9,037 nt of DNA, taken from contig JAQSVY010000069.1 in assembly GCA_029266935.1 (NCBI GenBank), positions 1 to 9,037 on the forward strand, read 5' to 3'. Each line of letters opens with the position of its first letter. The first letter of the stretch is position 1. A program made the translations under genes and the position numbers. The notes under the pieces are model-generated. The model ran no database searches and was not told where the DNA came from. It worked only from the letters and a program-made list of their open reading frames with translations. Source of the DNA: Burkholderiales bacterium. GTDB lineage: Bacteria; Pseudomonadota; Gammaproteobacteria; Burkholderiales; SG8-39. Below, one piece after another: positions 1 to 5,412 of the stretch.

Positions 1-9
1 GAGCTGCGC

Positions 10-798
10 ATGGTCTGGCAGGTCGAGAAGCGCGGCCGCCGCTCGCGGCTCGTCGGCACGCCGCACTTCTTTCCCTACCACTTCCGCAGCGCCCTCGAGC
101 GGCTGGTCGACGGCGCGCAGACGGTGCTCCTCGAGGGTCCGCTCGACGCGCAGTCGCTGCGCCGGGTGGTCGACGTGGGCTCGGCGCCGGTGCATCTCTC
201 GCTCTACCACGCGCTCGACGAGCGCACGCGGCAGCGCATTTGCCGCGACCTCGGCCTCGCGCCGCCGCTCGACGCGCACCCGCTGTACCGCGAGCTGTTC
301 TTCGGCCGGCCCGACGAGTGGCTGGAAGCGGAGCTGCGCACCCTGAAACCGTGGATGGCGTTCTTCGGCCTATGGAGCCGCTACCACGAGCGCGAAGGCG
401 GGCGCTACAGCCTCGACCTCGATGCGCATCGAACGGCCGCCGCGCTGGGCAAGGAGCTGCGCCATCTGGAAACGATCGAGGAGCAGATCGCGGCGCTGGA
501 GGCGATTCCGGTCGAGCGCATGGTGCACTTCCTCGCGCGCGTCGACTGGCAGGCTTACTGGGGCGACTACGTGCGCCGCTATCTCGACGGCGACCTCGAG
601 GGCCTGGTCGCGGCGGCACGCGCCTTCCCGAGCTTCTGCGAGGCGGTGATCGACCGGCGCGGTCCGCTGCTCGCCGAGCGCATGATGCCCGTCCTCGAGC
701 GCGGCGACGCGTGCGTGTTCATCGGCGTCACCCACTGTCCCGGCGTGCTGGCGCTGCTACGTGCCGGCGGCTTCGAGCTCAGCCGCCCGCAGAAATGA
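10..798 (+). CDS. TraB/GumN family protein
   Basis: A 262-residue protein of the TraB/GumN (PrgY-like) family, recognised by sequence pattern. The N-terminal signature is a GTPH-F motif (G16, T17, H19) followed by a hydrophobic strand ending in LLEGPLD (E42, G43). The C-terminal signature is the VFIGVTHCPGVLALLRAGGF stretch around H242, matching the family's 'G-x-x-H-x-x-G' block. The middle holds the KPWMAFF segment and LETIEEQIAALE helix typical of this subgroup. Some TraB-family members are proposed metalloproteases, and the conserved His and Glu fit a metal or active site, but the substrate is unknown and no signal peptide is visible, so it is probably cytoplasmic. The start at ATG 10 fits the family's usual MxWxVE opening. 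The reading frame stays open to the window edge and no clear Shine-Dalgarno is visible, so the start is not certain. It ends just before a hairpin that appears to serve the opposing gene. Confidence 0.82.
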   Translation: MVWQVEKRGRRSRLVGTPHFFPYHFRSALERLVDGAQTVLLEGPLDAQSLRRVVDVGSAPVHLSLYHALDERTRQRICRDLGLAPPLDAHPLYRELFFGRPDEWLEAELRTLKPWMAFFGLWSRYHEREGGRYSLDLDAHRTAAALGKELRHLETIEEQIAALEAIPVERMVHFLARVDWQAYWGDYVRRYLDGDLEGLVAAARAFPSFCEAVIDRRGPLLAERMMPVLERGDACVFIGVTHCPGVLALLRAGGFELSRPQK

Positions 799-800
799 AA

Positions 801-832
801 AGGGACAGCCACGCGAGACGTGGTCTGTCCCT
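801..832 (-). terminator. Hairpin with T-run after the hicB-like gene (minus sense); REP-like palindrome
   Basis: AGGGACAG-CCACG (801-813) pairs with CGTGG-T-CTGTCCCT (819-832) around the loop CGAGA, giving 8+5 bp with one bulged T at 824. Read on the minus strand the hairpin is followed directly by TTTTCATTT, so it looks like a rho-independent terminator for the hicB-like gene, whose stop lies 13 bp upstream. On the plus strand no T-run follows, so it is a poor terminator for the TraB-like gene ending at 798. From memory, the GGGACAG...CTGTCCC pattern resembles intergenic palindromes dispersed in betaproteobacterial genomes, so it may be a repeat recruited as terminator. Confidence 0.65.
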
Positions 833-845
833 GATCTTCGAAAAG

Positions 846-1088
846 CTAGGCTGCTCTGGGAATCGGGATGAAGAAGGACTCGCGCACCACGTCCTTGCCG
901 GCGATCAGCTCCTCCGCCTCGCGGCGCTCTTCGTCGAACACCACGGCGGCGAGCTTCTGCAGCGTCTCGCGTGCTTCGTCCAAAGTGCGGCCGTGCGAGT
1001 TCACACCGGGCAACTCCTCGATGAAACCGATGTAGCCGGAATTCGACTTGAGGTAAACCGCGGTGAAGGCGAGCCGTCCCTGATCCAT
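846..1088 (-). CDS. HicB-family antitoxin-like protein, solitary
   Basis: An 80-residue protein with the short HicB fold (partial RNase H-like): FTAVYLKSNSGYIGFIEELPGVNSHGRTLDEARETLQKL (residues 8-46) carries the strand-strand-helix pattern with the diagnostic GxIxELPGVxxxGxTLxEA block. The C-terminus (VVRESFFIPIP) matches the short HicB class that lacks an added DNA-binding domain. HicB proteins neutralise the HicA mRNA-cleaving toxin. In this short class hicA usually follows hicB directly. Here the stop is followed by a terminator hairpin and an oppositely oriented gene, and no hicA lies upstream either. The gene may be a remnant, an orphan antitoxin, or may act on a toxin elsewhere. The start is ATG 1086-1088 with a consensus AGGAGG (1093-1098, minus) five bases upstream, so translation looks functional. 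The 163 bp beyond it towards fdxA hold no gene I can support; that AT-richer stretch presumably carries its promoter, and I could not assign clear boxes. Confidence 0.8.
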   Translation of the reverse strand: MDQGRLAFTAVYLKSNSGYIGFIEELPGVNSHGRTLDEARETLQKLAAVVFDEERREAEELIAGKDVVRESFFIPIPRAA

Positions 1089-1223
1089 TTTTCCTCCTGC
1101 GAGAACAGACGCACAGGTTACGCCTTCAAGCTTGCAAATGTATTACTTCCAGCGGGAAAAATTAAACTTCAAAACACCTGTGGTTGATCGCACGACAAGA
1201 ATTTTGCGACGCGGAAGCTGCAT

Positions 1224-1242
1224 CGCCGCAATTGCTGCGGCG
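1224..1242 (-). terminator. Possible hairpin terminator after fdxA
   Basis: CGCCGCA (1224-1230) and TGCGGCG (1236-1242) form a perfect 7-bp stem with the loop ATTGC. It starts about ten bases past the fdxA stop codon (minus sense). No T-run follows on either strand, so it would be a weak intrinsic terminator or only a 3'-end stabilising structure. Assigned mainly by position. Confidence 0.35.
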
Positions 1243-1251
1243 CTTCGCGCA

Positions 1252-1575
1252 TTACTTCTCGAGCAGGTGTTTTTTTTCTTTCACCTTCGCCCACTCGTCG
1301 GCGTCGGGCGGCGCGGGCTTCCTCTCGATGAGCGGCTTCCACTGCTTCGCGAGCTCGGCGTTGAGCGGAATGAAATCGCGCTGCGCATCGGGTACGTCGT
1401 CCTCGGCGAAGATCGCCTCCACCGGGCACTCGGGCACGCACAGCGTGCAGTCGATGCACTCGTCGGGGTCGATCACGAGCATGTTCGGCCCCTCGCGGAA
1501 GCAGTCGACCGGGCAGACGTCTACGCAGTCCGTGTACTTGCACTTCACGCAGCTTTCGGTAACGACGTATGTCAT
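1252..1575 (-). CDS. fdxA: 7Fe ferredoxin, FdxA type ([3Fe-4S][4Fe-4S])
   Basis: A 107-residue ferredoxin resembling Azotobacter vinelandii FdI along its whole length. Cysteines sit at 9, 12, 17, 21, 25, 40, 43, 46 and 50. By family precedent C9, C17 and C50 bind the [3Fe-4S] cluster, C21, C40, C43 and C46 bind the [4Fe-4S] cluster, and C12 and C25 are free. The segments [18 protein letters not shown] and [12 protein letters not shown] are diagnostic, and the tail after residue 55 ([23 protein letters not shown]) is the usual FdI-type extension. It is a low-potential cytoplasmic electron carrier; the partner is not shown by the context. I chose ATG 1573-1575 because family members begin M-T/A-x-V-V-T; the frame stays open 35 codons further upstream but that part is not family-like. 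No good Shine-Dalgarno precedes it. A weak TAAACT (1586-1591, minus) preceded by TG could start a nearly leaderless mRNA. Confidence 0.95.
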   Translation of the reverse strand: MTYVVTESCVKCKYTDCVDVCPVDCFREGPNMLVIDPDECIDCTLCVPECPVEAIFAEDDVPDAQRDFIPLNAELAKQWKPLIERKPAPPDADEWAKVKEKKHLLEK

Positions 1576-1602
1576 ATGAATCAACAGTTTAGCACCTAAG
1601 GC

Positions 1603-1631
1603 TTGGGAACGCGGGCAGCCGACCCCATAAT
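1603..1631 (+). promoter_or_regulatory. Putative sigma70 promoter of trxA
   Basis: TTGGGA (1603-1608) and CATAAT (1626-1631) are separated by 17 bp, matching the consensus hexamers at 4/6 and 5/6 positions. Transcription would begin near 1638, about 25 bases before the trxA start. It lies in the 88-bp divergent region between fdxA and trxA. Confidence 0.55.
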
Positions 1632-1663
1632 GCAGGTTCTGTTTCACCCCCTTGGAAGGAGCC

Positions 1664-1993
1664 ATGAGCAGTCCCGACATCCGACATGTGACCGACGAGA
1701 GCTTCGACCCCGAGGTGCTGAAGTCCGATACGCCCGTGCTGGTCGACTACTGGGCGGAATGGTGCGGCCCCTGCAAATCGATCGCGCCCGTCCTCGAGGA
1801 AGTGGCGCGCGAGTACGAGGGGCGCCTGAGGATCGCGAAGATCAATGTCGATGAGAACCGGCAGGTGCCGGCAAAGTTCGGCATCCGCGGCATCCCGACG
1901 CTGATGCTCTTCAAGAACGGCAACGTCGAGGCCACGCGCGTAGGCGCGCTGTCCAAATCCCAGCTCACCGCCTTCCTTGACAGCAATATTTAA
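1664..1993 (+). CDS. trxA: Thioredoxin 1
   Basis: A 109-residue thioredoxin of standard length. The redox motif WCGPC is at residues 33-37 (C34 and C37 form the dithiol), the cis-proline is P78 in [11 protein letters not shown], and the buried aspartate strand is VLVDYWAEW (residues 25-33). It reduces protein disulfides in the cytoplasm (ribonucleotide reductase, Msr and others) using electrons from thioredoxin reductase. The start at ATG 1664 follows a purine-rich GGAAGGAG (1654-1661) placed rather close to the codon; a TTG four codons earlier is less likely. The trxA-rho order is a conserved proteobacterial arrangement. A strong hairpin lies just downstream. Confidence 0.97.
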   Translation: MSSPDIRHVTDESFDPEVLKSDTPVLVDYWAEWCGPCKSIAPVLEEVAREYEGRLRIAKINVDENRQVPAKFGIRGIPTLMLFKNGNVEATRVGALSKSQLTAFLDSNI

Positions 1994-2008
1994 AGCGCTT
2001 AGTCTCTG

Positions 2009-2037
2009 AACGCCTTGCCGATTTCGGCAAGGCGTTT
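2009..2037 (+). terminator. Strong intrinsic terminator or attenuator between trxA and rho
   Basis: AACGCCTTGCCG (2009-2020) pairs perfectly with CGGCAAGGCGTT (2025-2036) around ATTT: a 12-bp GC-rich stem with its 3' arm ending in a short T-run (2034-2037) before CCC. It starts 15 bases after the trxA stop. It should end most trxA transcripts. Because I see no good promoter between it and rho, it may also set how much transcription reads on into rho. Confidence 0.85.
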
Positions 2038-2051
2038 CCCTTAGTCTTGAA

Positions 2052-2070
2052 GCGCCAGGCCCACTGGCGC
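2052..2070 (+). promoter_or_regulatory. Second hairpin, in the rho leader
   Basis: GCGCCAG (2052-2058) and CTGGCGC (2064-2070) form a perfect 7-bp stem with loop GCCCA, followed by ATTTCCC, eleven bases before the rho start codon. Its place next to the start fits a leader structure that affects rho expression or a weak second terminator; rho is autoregulated in enterics. The function here is inference from position. Confidence 0.45.
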
Positions 2071-2081
2071 ATTTCCCAAAA

Positions 2082-3437
2082 ATGAGCAAGTCCCAGGCCG
2101 TCCCGACGGATGCAGTCCGTTCACCGCAAGCGAGCGAGCCCGCACAGGCGCCCGCCGCCAGCGCGCTCGCCATCCCGATGCACCTCTCGGAGCTGAAGGG
2201 GCACCACGTCACCGCGCTCGTCGAGATGGCCGTCTCGAACGGCATCGAGAACGCGAGCCGGATGCGCAAGCAGGACCTGATCTTCGCGCTGCTGAAAAGC
2301 CAGGCGAAGAAGGGCGTTTCCATCTTCGGCGATGGCACGCTGGAAGTGCTGCCGGACGGCTTCGGCTTCCTGCGCTCCCCCGAGACCTCCTACCTCGCGA
2401 GCACCGACGACATCTACGTCTCCCCCTCGCAGATCCGCCGCTTCAACCTGCACACCGGCGACTCGATCGAAGGCGAGATCCGCACTCCCAAGGACGGCGA
2501 GCGCTACTTCGCGCTGGTCAAGGTCGACAAGGTCAACGGCGAGGCACCGGAAGCGGCCAAGAACAAGATCCTGTTCGAGAACCTCACGCCGCTGCATCCG
2601 GACAAGATGTTCAAGCTGGAGCGCGAGATCAAGGCCGAGGAGAACACCACCGGTCGCGTGATCGACATCGTCGCTCCGATCGGCAAGGGACAGCGCGGCC
2701 TGATCGTCTCCCCGCCCAAGGCCGGCAAGACGGTGATGCTGCAGCACATCGCGCACGCCATCGTCGCCAACCACCCGGAAGTGGCGCTCATCGTGCTCCT
2801 CATCGACGAGCGCCCGGAGGAAGTGACCGAGATGTCGCGCTCGGTACGCGGCGAAGTGGTCGCCTCCACCTTCGACGAGCCGGCCTCGCGCCACGTGCAG
2901 GTCGCCGAGATGGTGATCGAGAAGGCGAAGCGCCTGGTCGAGCACAAGAAGGACGTGGTCATCCTGCTCGACTCCATCACGCGCCTCGCGCGCGCCTACA
3001 ACACCGTGGTTCCCGCCTCGGGGAAAGTGCTGACCGGCGGCGTCGATGCCAATGCGTTGCAGAAGCCCAAGCGGTTTTTCGGCGCCGCTCGCAACGTGGA
3101 GGAAGGCGGTTCTTTGACGATCATCGCCACGGCGCTGATCGACACCGGCAGCCGCATGGACGACGTGATCTACGAGGAATTCAAGGGTACCGGCAACATG
3201 GAGATCCACCTGGATCGCCGGATGCACGAGAAGCGCATCTATCCCGCCATCAACGTCAACCGCTCGGGCACGCGCCGCGAGGAGCTGCTCATCGAGGCGC
3301 CGATCCTGCAGAAGGTCTGGGTGCTGCGCAAGCTCCTCTTCCCCATGGACGAGCTCGAAGCCGCCGAATTCCTCATCGACAAGCTGAAGGCCACCAAGTC
3401 GAACGCAGAGTTCTTCGACTCGATGCGCCGGGGATAA
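2082..3437 (+). CDS. rho: Transcription termination factor Rho
   Basis: Hexameric RNA-dependent ATPase/helicase that ends transcription at C-rich unstructured RNA. The N-terminal helical domain begins [18 protein letters not shown] (from residue 33). The OB-fold RNA-binding domain follows with RNP-like DGFGFLRS. Walker A is PPKAGKT (residues 211-217, K216), the Walker B aspartate is D297 in VILLDSITR, the Q/R-loop region is [31 protein letters not shown], and the arginine finger is R398 in SGTRREELL. The protein has 451 residues; subtracting an N-terminal Ala/Pro/Ser-rich extension of 32 leaves exactly 419, the length of E. coli Rho, with the key residues in register. The start at ATG 2082 has no visible Shine-Dalgarno. 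ATG 2178 (codon 33) would give the classical protein but also lacks one, so the start is undecided. It lies downstream of trxA and upstream of rpmE. Confidence 0.97.
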   Translation: MSKSQAVPTDAVRSPQASEPAQAPAASALAIPMHLSELKGHHVTALVEMAVSNGIENASRMRKQDLIFALLKSQAKKGVSIFGDGTLEVLPDGFGFLRSPETSYLASTDDIYVSPSQIRRFNLHTGDSIEGEIRTPKDGERYFALVKVDKVNGEAPEAAKNKILFENLTPLHPDKMFKLEREIKAEENTTGRVIDIVAPIGKGQRGLIVSPPKAGKTVMLQHIAHAIVANHPEVALIVLLIDERPEEVTEMSRSVRGEVVASTFDEPASRHVQVAEMVIEKAKRLVEHKKDVVILLDSITRLARAYNTVVPASGKVLTGGVDANALQKPKRFFGAARNVEEGGSLTIIATALIDTGSRMDDVIYEEFKGTGNMEIHLDRRMHEKRIYPAINVNRSGTRREELLIEAPILQKVWVLRKLLFPMDELEAAEFLIDKLKATKSNAEFFDSMRRG

Positions 3438-3446
3438 AGCAGGAAC

Positions 3447-3461
3447 CGGGGTCTGACCCCG
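3447..3461. repeat. Perfect palindrome, REP-like (CGGGGTC-T-GACCCCG)
   Basis: CGGGGTC (3447-3453) and GACCCCG (3455-3461) are inverted around a single T, ten bases past the rho stop. As RNA it could form a 6-bp stem with a 3-base loop, but no T-run follows, so it is not an intrinsic terminator of normal type. GGGGTCtGACCCC-type palindromes recur in intergenic DNA of many betaproteobacteria (from memory), so a dispersed repeat is the favoured reading. An operator for rpmE is the alternative. Confidence 0.5.
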
Positions 3462-3479
3462 AATTACGCCGAATTACGC
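3461..3479 (+). repeat. Tandem direct repeat GAATTACGC x2
   Basis: GAATTACGC occurs at 3461-3469 and again at 3471-3479, 10 bp apart, i.e. about one helical turn, directly upstream of the TATAAT of rpmE. It overlaps the expected -35 region. It could be a regulator site or simply a short slippage duplication at the edge of the palindrome. Confidence 0.5.
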
Positions 3480-3481
3480 TG

Positions 3482-3487
3482 TATAAT
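3482..3487 (+). promoter_or_regulatory. Perfect -10 element (TATAAT) of rpmE
   Basis: TATAAT at 3482-3487 is a full consensus -10 box, with transcription expected to start near 3494, some 22 bases before the rpmE start. No good -35 is found 16-18 bp upstream, where the direct repeats lie, so activation by a regulator or a weak promoter is possible. It gives rpmE and the genes behind it a start independent of rho. Confidence 0.55.
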
Positions 3488-3515
3488 CCGCGCCTTCCCG
3501 AAAAGGCACGCAGTC

Positions 3516-3773
3516 ATGAAACCTGGCATCCACCCCGAATACAAGCCGGTGATCTTCCTGGACACCAGCGCCAATCACTCCATCCTCACTCGCTCGGCCA
3601 TCGACACCAAGGGCCGCGAGACCATGAAGTGGACCGACGGCAAGGAATACCCGGTCATCAAGGTCGAGGTCTCTTCCGAGTCCCACTCTTATTACACCGG
3701 CAAGCAGAAGATCGTCGACACCGCGGGCCGGGTCGAGAAGTTCAAGCGCCGCTACACCAAGAAGGCGAAGTAG
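3516..3773 (+). CDS. rpmE2: 50S ribosomal protein L31 type B (zinc-free)
   Basis: An 85-residue L31 of the type B class: [29 protein letters not shown] at the N-terminus and the [29 protein letters not shown] core, ending in a basic tail KFKRRYTKK. It contains no cysteine at all, so it lacks the CxxC zinc ligands of type A L31. It sits at the subunit interface of the 50S ribosome. In enterics type B is the paralogue induced by zinc starvation, but in many betaproteobacteria it is the main copy; no Zur site is recognisable here. AAAAGG (3501-3506) serves as a Shine-Dalgarno nine bases before ATG and lies in a small GCCTT/AAGGC hairpin. It follows rho as usual in betaproteobacteria. Confidence 0.96.
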   Translation: MKPGIHPEYKPVIFLDTSANHSILTRSAIDTKGRETMKWTDGKEYPVIKVEVSSESHSYYTGKQKIVDTAGRVEKFKRRYTKKAK

Positions 3774-3783
3774 TCTTCGGGGC

Positions 3784-5412
3784 ATGCCGCCCCGGCTGCC
3801 GTCCCTCGCGCTGCCGCTGCCTGCGGCGGCGCTCGCGCTGATCGCGTTCCTCTTCGTGGTGCCCGGGATCGGGCATGACCTGTGGAAGTCGCACGATGCG
3901 CTGGGCCTGGGCATCGTGCACGGCATGGCGACGAGCGGCGACCTGCTGGTGCCGCGCGTCTCGGGCCTGTTGTGGATGTTTGACCCGCCGCTCTTCCACT
4001 GGGTCGCCCTCGGCTTCGGCCGCGCCCTCGACTCGCTGATCCCCTTCCACGCCGCGGCGCGGCTTGCTTCCGCCGCCTTCGTGCTGCTCGCTTTCTGGCT
4101 GATCTACGCGGCGGCGCGCCGTTGGGCGCCCGAAGGCGAAGGCCGCACCGCCGCGGCCGCGGCGGTACTGCTGCTACTGGGCTCGGTCGGCCTCATGGTG
4201 CACGCGCACGAGGCGCTGCCCGAGCTCGCCGCGCTCGCCGCGCTCTGCACCGCGCTCGCCGCGCTGCCCTATGCGATCCGCCGCCCGGTGTCCGCCGGAA
4301 CGGTGCATGGCGCGGCGCTCGGCCTCGCGTTACTCTCTTCGGGCTGGGTCGCCCCGGCCTCGCTCGCGGCGGCGACGCTCGCCTGCGCGTTGGTCTCGCC
4401 GCAGTGGCGCCAGCGCCGCGGCGGGGCATTCCTCGTCGCGGCGCTCGTCGCTGTCCTGCTGGTCGGGCTCTCCTGGCCGATCGCGCTCGCGCTCGGCTCG
4501 CCTAATGCCTTCCTCGAGTGGTGGACGCTCGCCGTGCAGAGCGAAGGCTCGCCGCTCGCCCAGCTGCGCTACCTGCTCGTCACCGCCAGCTGGTTCGCCT
4601 GGCCCGCCTGGCCCCTCGCCCTGTGGGCGCTGTGGTCGCTGCGGCGGCGCTGGCGCGAGCCGCGCATCTTCGTGCCGGCCTGCGCCACCTTCCTCATGCT
4701 CACCGCGCATACCTGGTCCGGCGGGGCGCGCGATGTCGACCTCATCCCGGTACTCGCGCCGCTGGCGCTGCTCGGGGCGCAGGCGGTGCTTACGCTGCGC
4801 CGCGGGGCCGCAGCGGCGCTCGACTGGTTCGCGGTGCTCGCCTTCGCCTTCTTCGTCTCACTGCTGTGGCTAGGCTACGCCGCGATGATGACCGGCGTGC
4901 CGCCGAAGATCGCCAGCAACTTGGCCAGGGCGGCGCCGGGCTTCGTGCCGCAGTTCGAGTTGCTGCCGTTCCTCGCTGCGCTCGCGCTTCTCCTGGGCTG
5001 GCTCTACGTTGCGCTCTACACCGCGCCCTCGGCGCTGCGCGCCCCGGCGCGCTGGGCGACGGGCATCGTGCTCCTGTGGGGCACTGTCTCGCTGCTGCTC
5101 ATGCCGTGGGTGGAGCACCAGAAGAGCTACCGCTCGGTGGCGCTGCAGCTTCGCTCCAAGGTGCCGGTAAACGCGGGCTGCATCGCCGCCAAATCGCTCG
5201 GCGTGCCGCAGTCGGCGGCGCTTGACTACCACGGCGGCATCCGCACCCAGGCCTTCGACGCGCTGAAGCCGCGCGAATGCCCGCTCATCCTCGTGCAGGG
5301 CAACCCGGGCGACGAGTTCGATGCCCCGGGCGTGGGATGGAGCAAGCTCGCCGACGTCGGCCGCCCCGGCGACAAGTCCGAGCGCTATCGTCTTTACGCG
5401 GCCGACAAATGA
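3784..5412 (+). CDS. GT-C fold membrane glycosyltransferase (ArnT/PMT-like, GT39/GT83 type)
   Basis: A 542-residue polytopic inner-membrane protein with about 11-12 hydrophobic segments (roughly residues 12-29, 90-112, 123-140, 146-163, 174-200, 216-238, 262-285, 318-337, 345-369, 392-412, 424-441) and a hydrophilic C-terminal domain (about 445-542). The block from residue 31, HDLWKSHDALGLGIVHGMATSGDLLVPRVSG in two parts, corresponds to the first periplasmic loop of ArnT/PMT enzymes; D38 is the likely catalytic acid. FDPPLFHW (66-73) replaces the usual KPPLFYW. Such enzymes use polyprenyl-phosphate sugars to glycosylate lipid A, protein or glycan; the acceptor cannot be told. The gene starts ten bases after rpmE2 with little Shine-Dalgarno (CGGGGC) and its stop overlaps the pgi start, so co-transcription with both is likely. 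Confidence 0.8.
   Translation: MPPRLPSLALPLPAAALALIAFLFVVPGIGHDLWKSHDALGLGIVHGMATSGDLLVPRVSGLLWMFDPPLFHWVALGFGRALDSLIPFHAAARLASAAFVLLAFWLIYAAARRWAPEGEGRTAAAAAVLLLLGSVGLMVHAHEALPELAALAALCTALAALPYAIRRPVSAGTVHGAALGLALLSSGWVAPASLAAATLACALVSPQWRQRRGGAFLVAALVAVLLVGLSWPIALALGSPNAFLEWWTLAVQSEGSPLAQLRYLLVTASWFAWPAWPLALWALWSLRRRWREPRIFVPACATFLMLTAHTWSGGARDVDLIPVLAPLALLGAQAVLTLRRGAAAALDWFAVLAFAFFVSLLWLGYAAMMTGVPPKIASNLARAAPGFVPQFELLPFLAALALLLGWLYVALYTAPSALRAPARWATGIVLLWGTVSLLLMPWVEHQKSYRSVALQLRSKVPVNAGCIAAKSLGVPQSAALDYHGGIRTQAFDALKPRECPLILVQGNPGDEFDAPGVGWSKLADVGRPGDKSERYRLYAADK

Noticed and set aside
1127..1134. Palindrome CAAGCTTG upstream of the hicB-like gene as a possible operator
   Set aside because: Only eight bases of symmetry, and this short HicB has no visible DNA-binding domain; chance is likely.
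240..1187. Plus-strand open frame running through the TraB-like gene and across the hicB-like gene
   Set aside because: Arg/Ala/Pro-rich out-of-frame reading in its first part and antisense to the HicB-like gene in the second; not protein-like.
1576..1680. N-terminal extension of the ferredoxin reading frame into the trxA region
   Set aside because: It would overlap the trxA start, lacks family similarity, and FdxA proteins start at the MTYVVTE sequence.
2121..3227. Long open frame (368 codons) on the minus strand opposite rho
   Set aside because: It is a high-GC antisense shadow: composition is Asp/His/Arg/Val-rich, no family resemblance, and rho on the other strand is unmistakable.
4122..5225. 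Several Arg/Ala-rich open frames inside the glycosyltransferase gene
   Set aside because: They are shadows of the GC-rich membrane protein frame, with no independent start signals.
5277..5408. Upstream extension of the pgi reading frame
   Set aside because: It is Arg/Pro-rich, overlaps the glycosyltransferase gene, and ATG 5409 with the MNTISPTHCKAW opening matches the Pgi family start.
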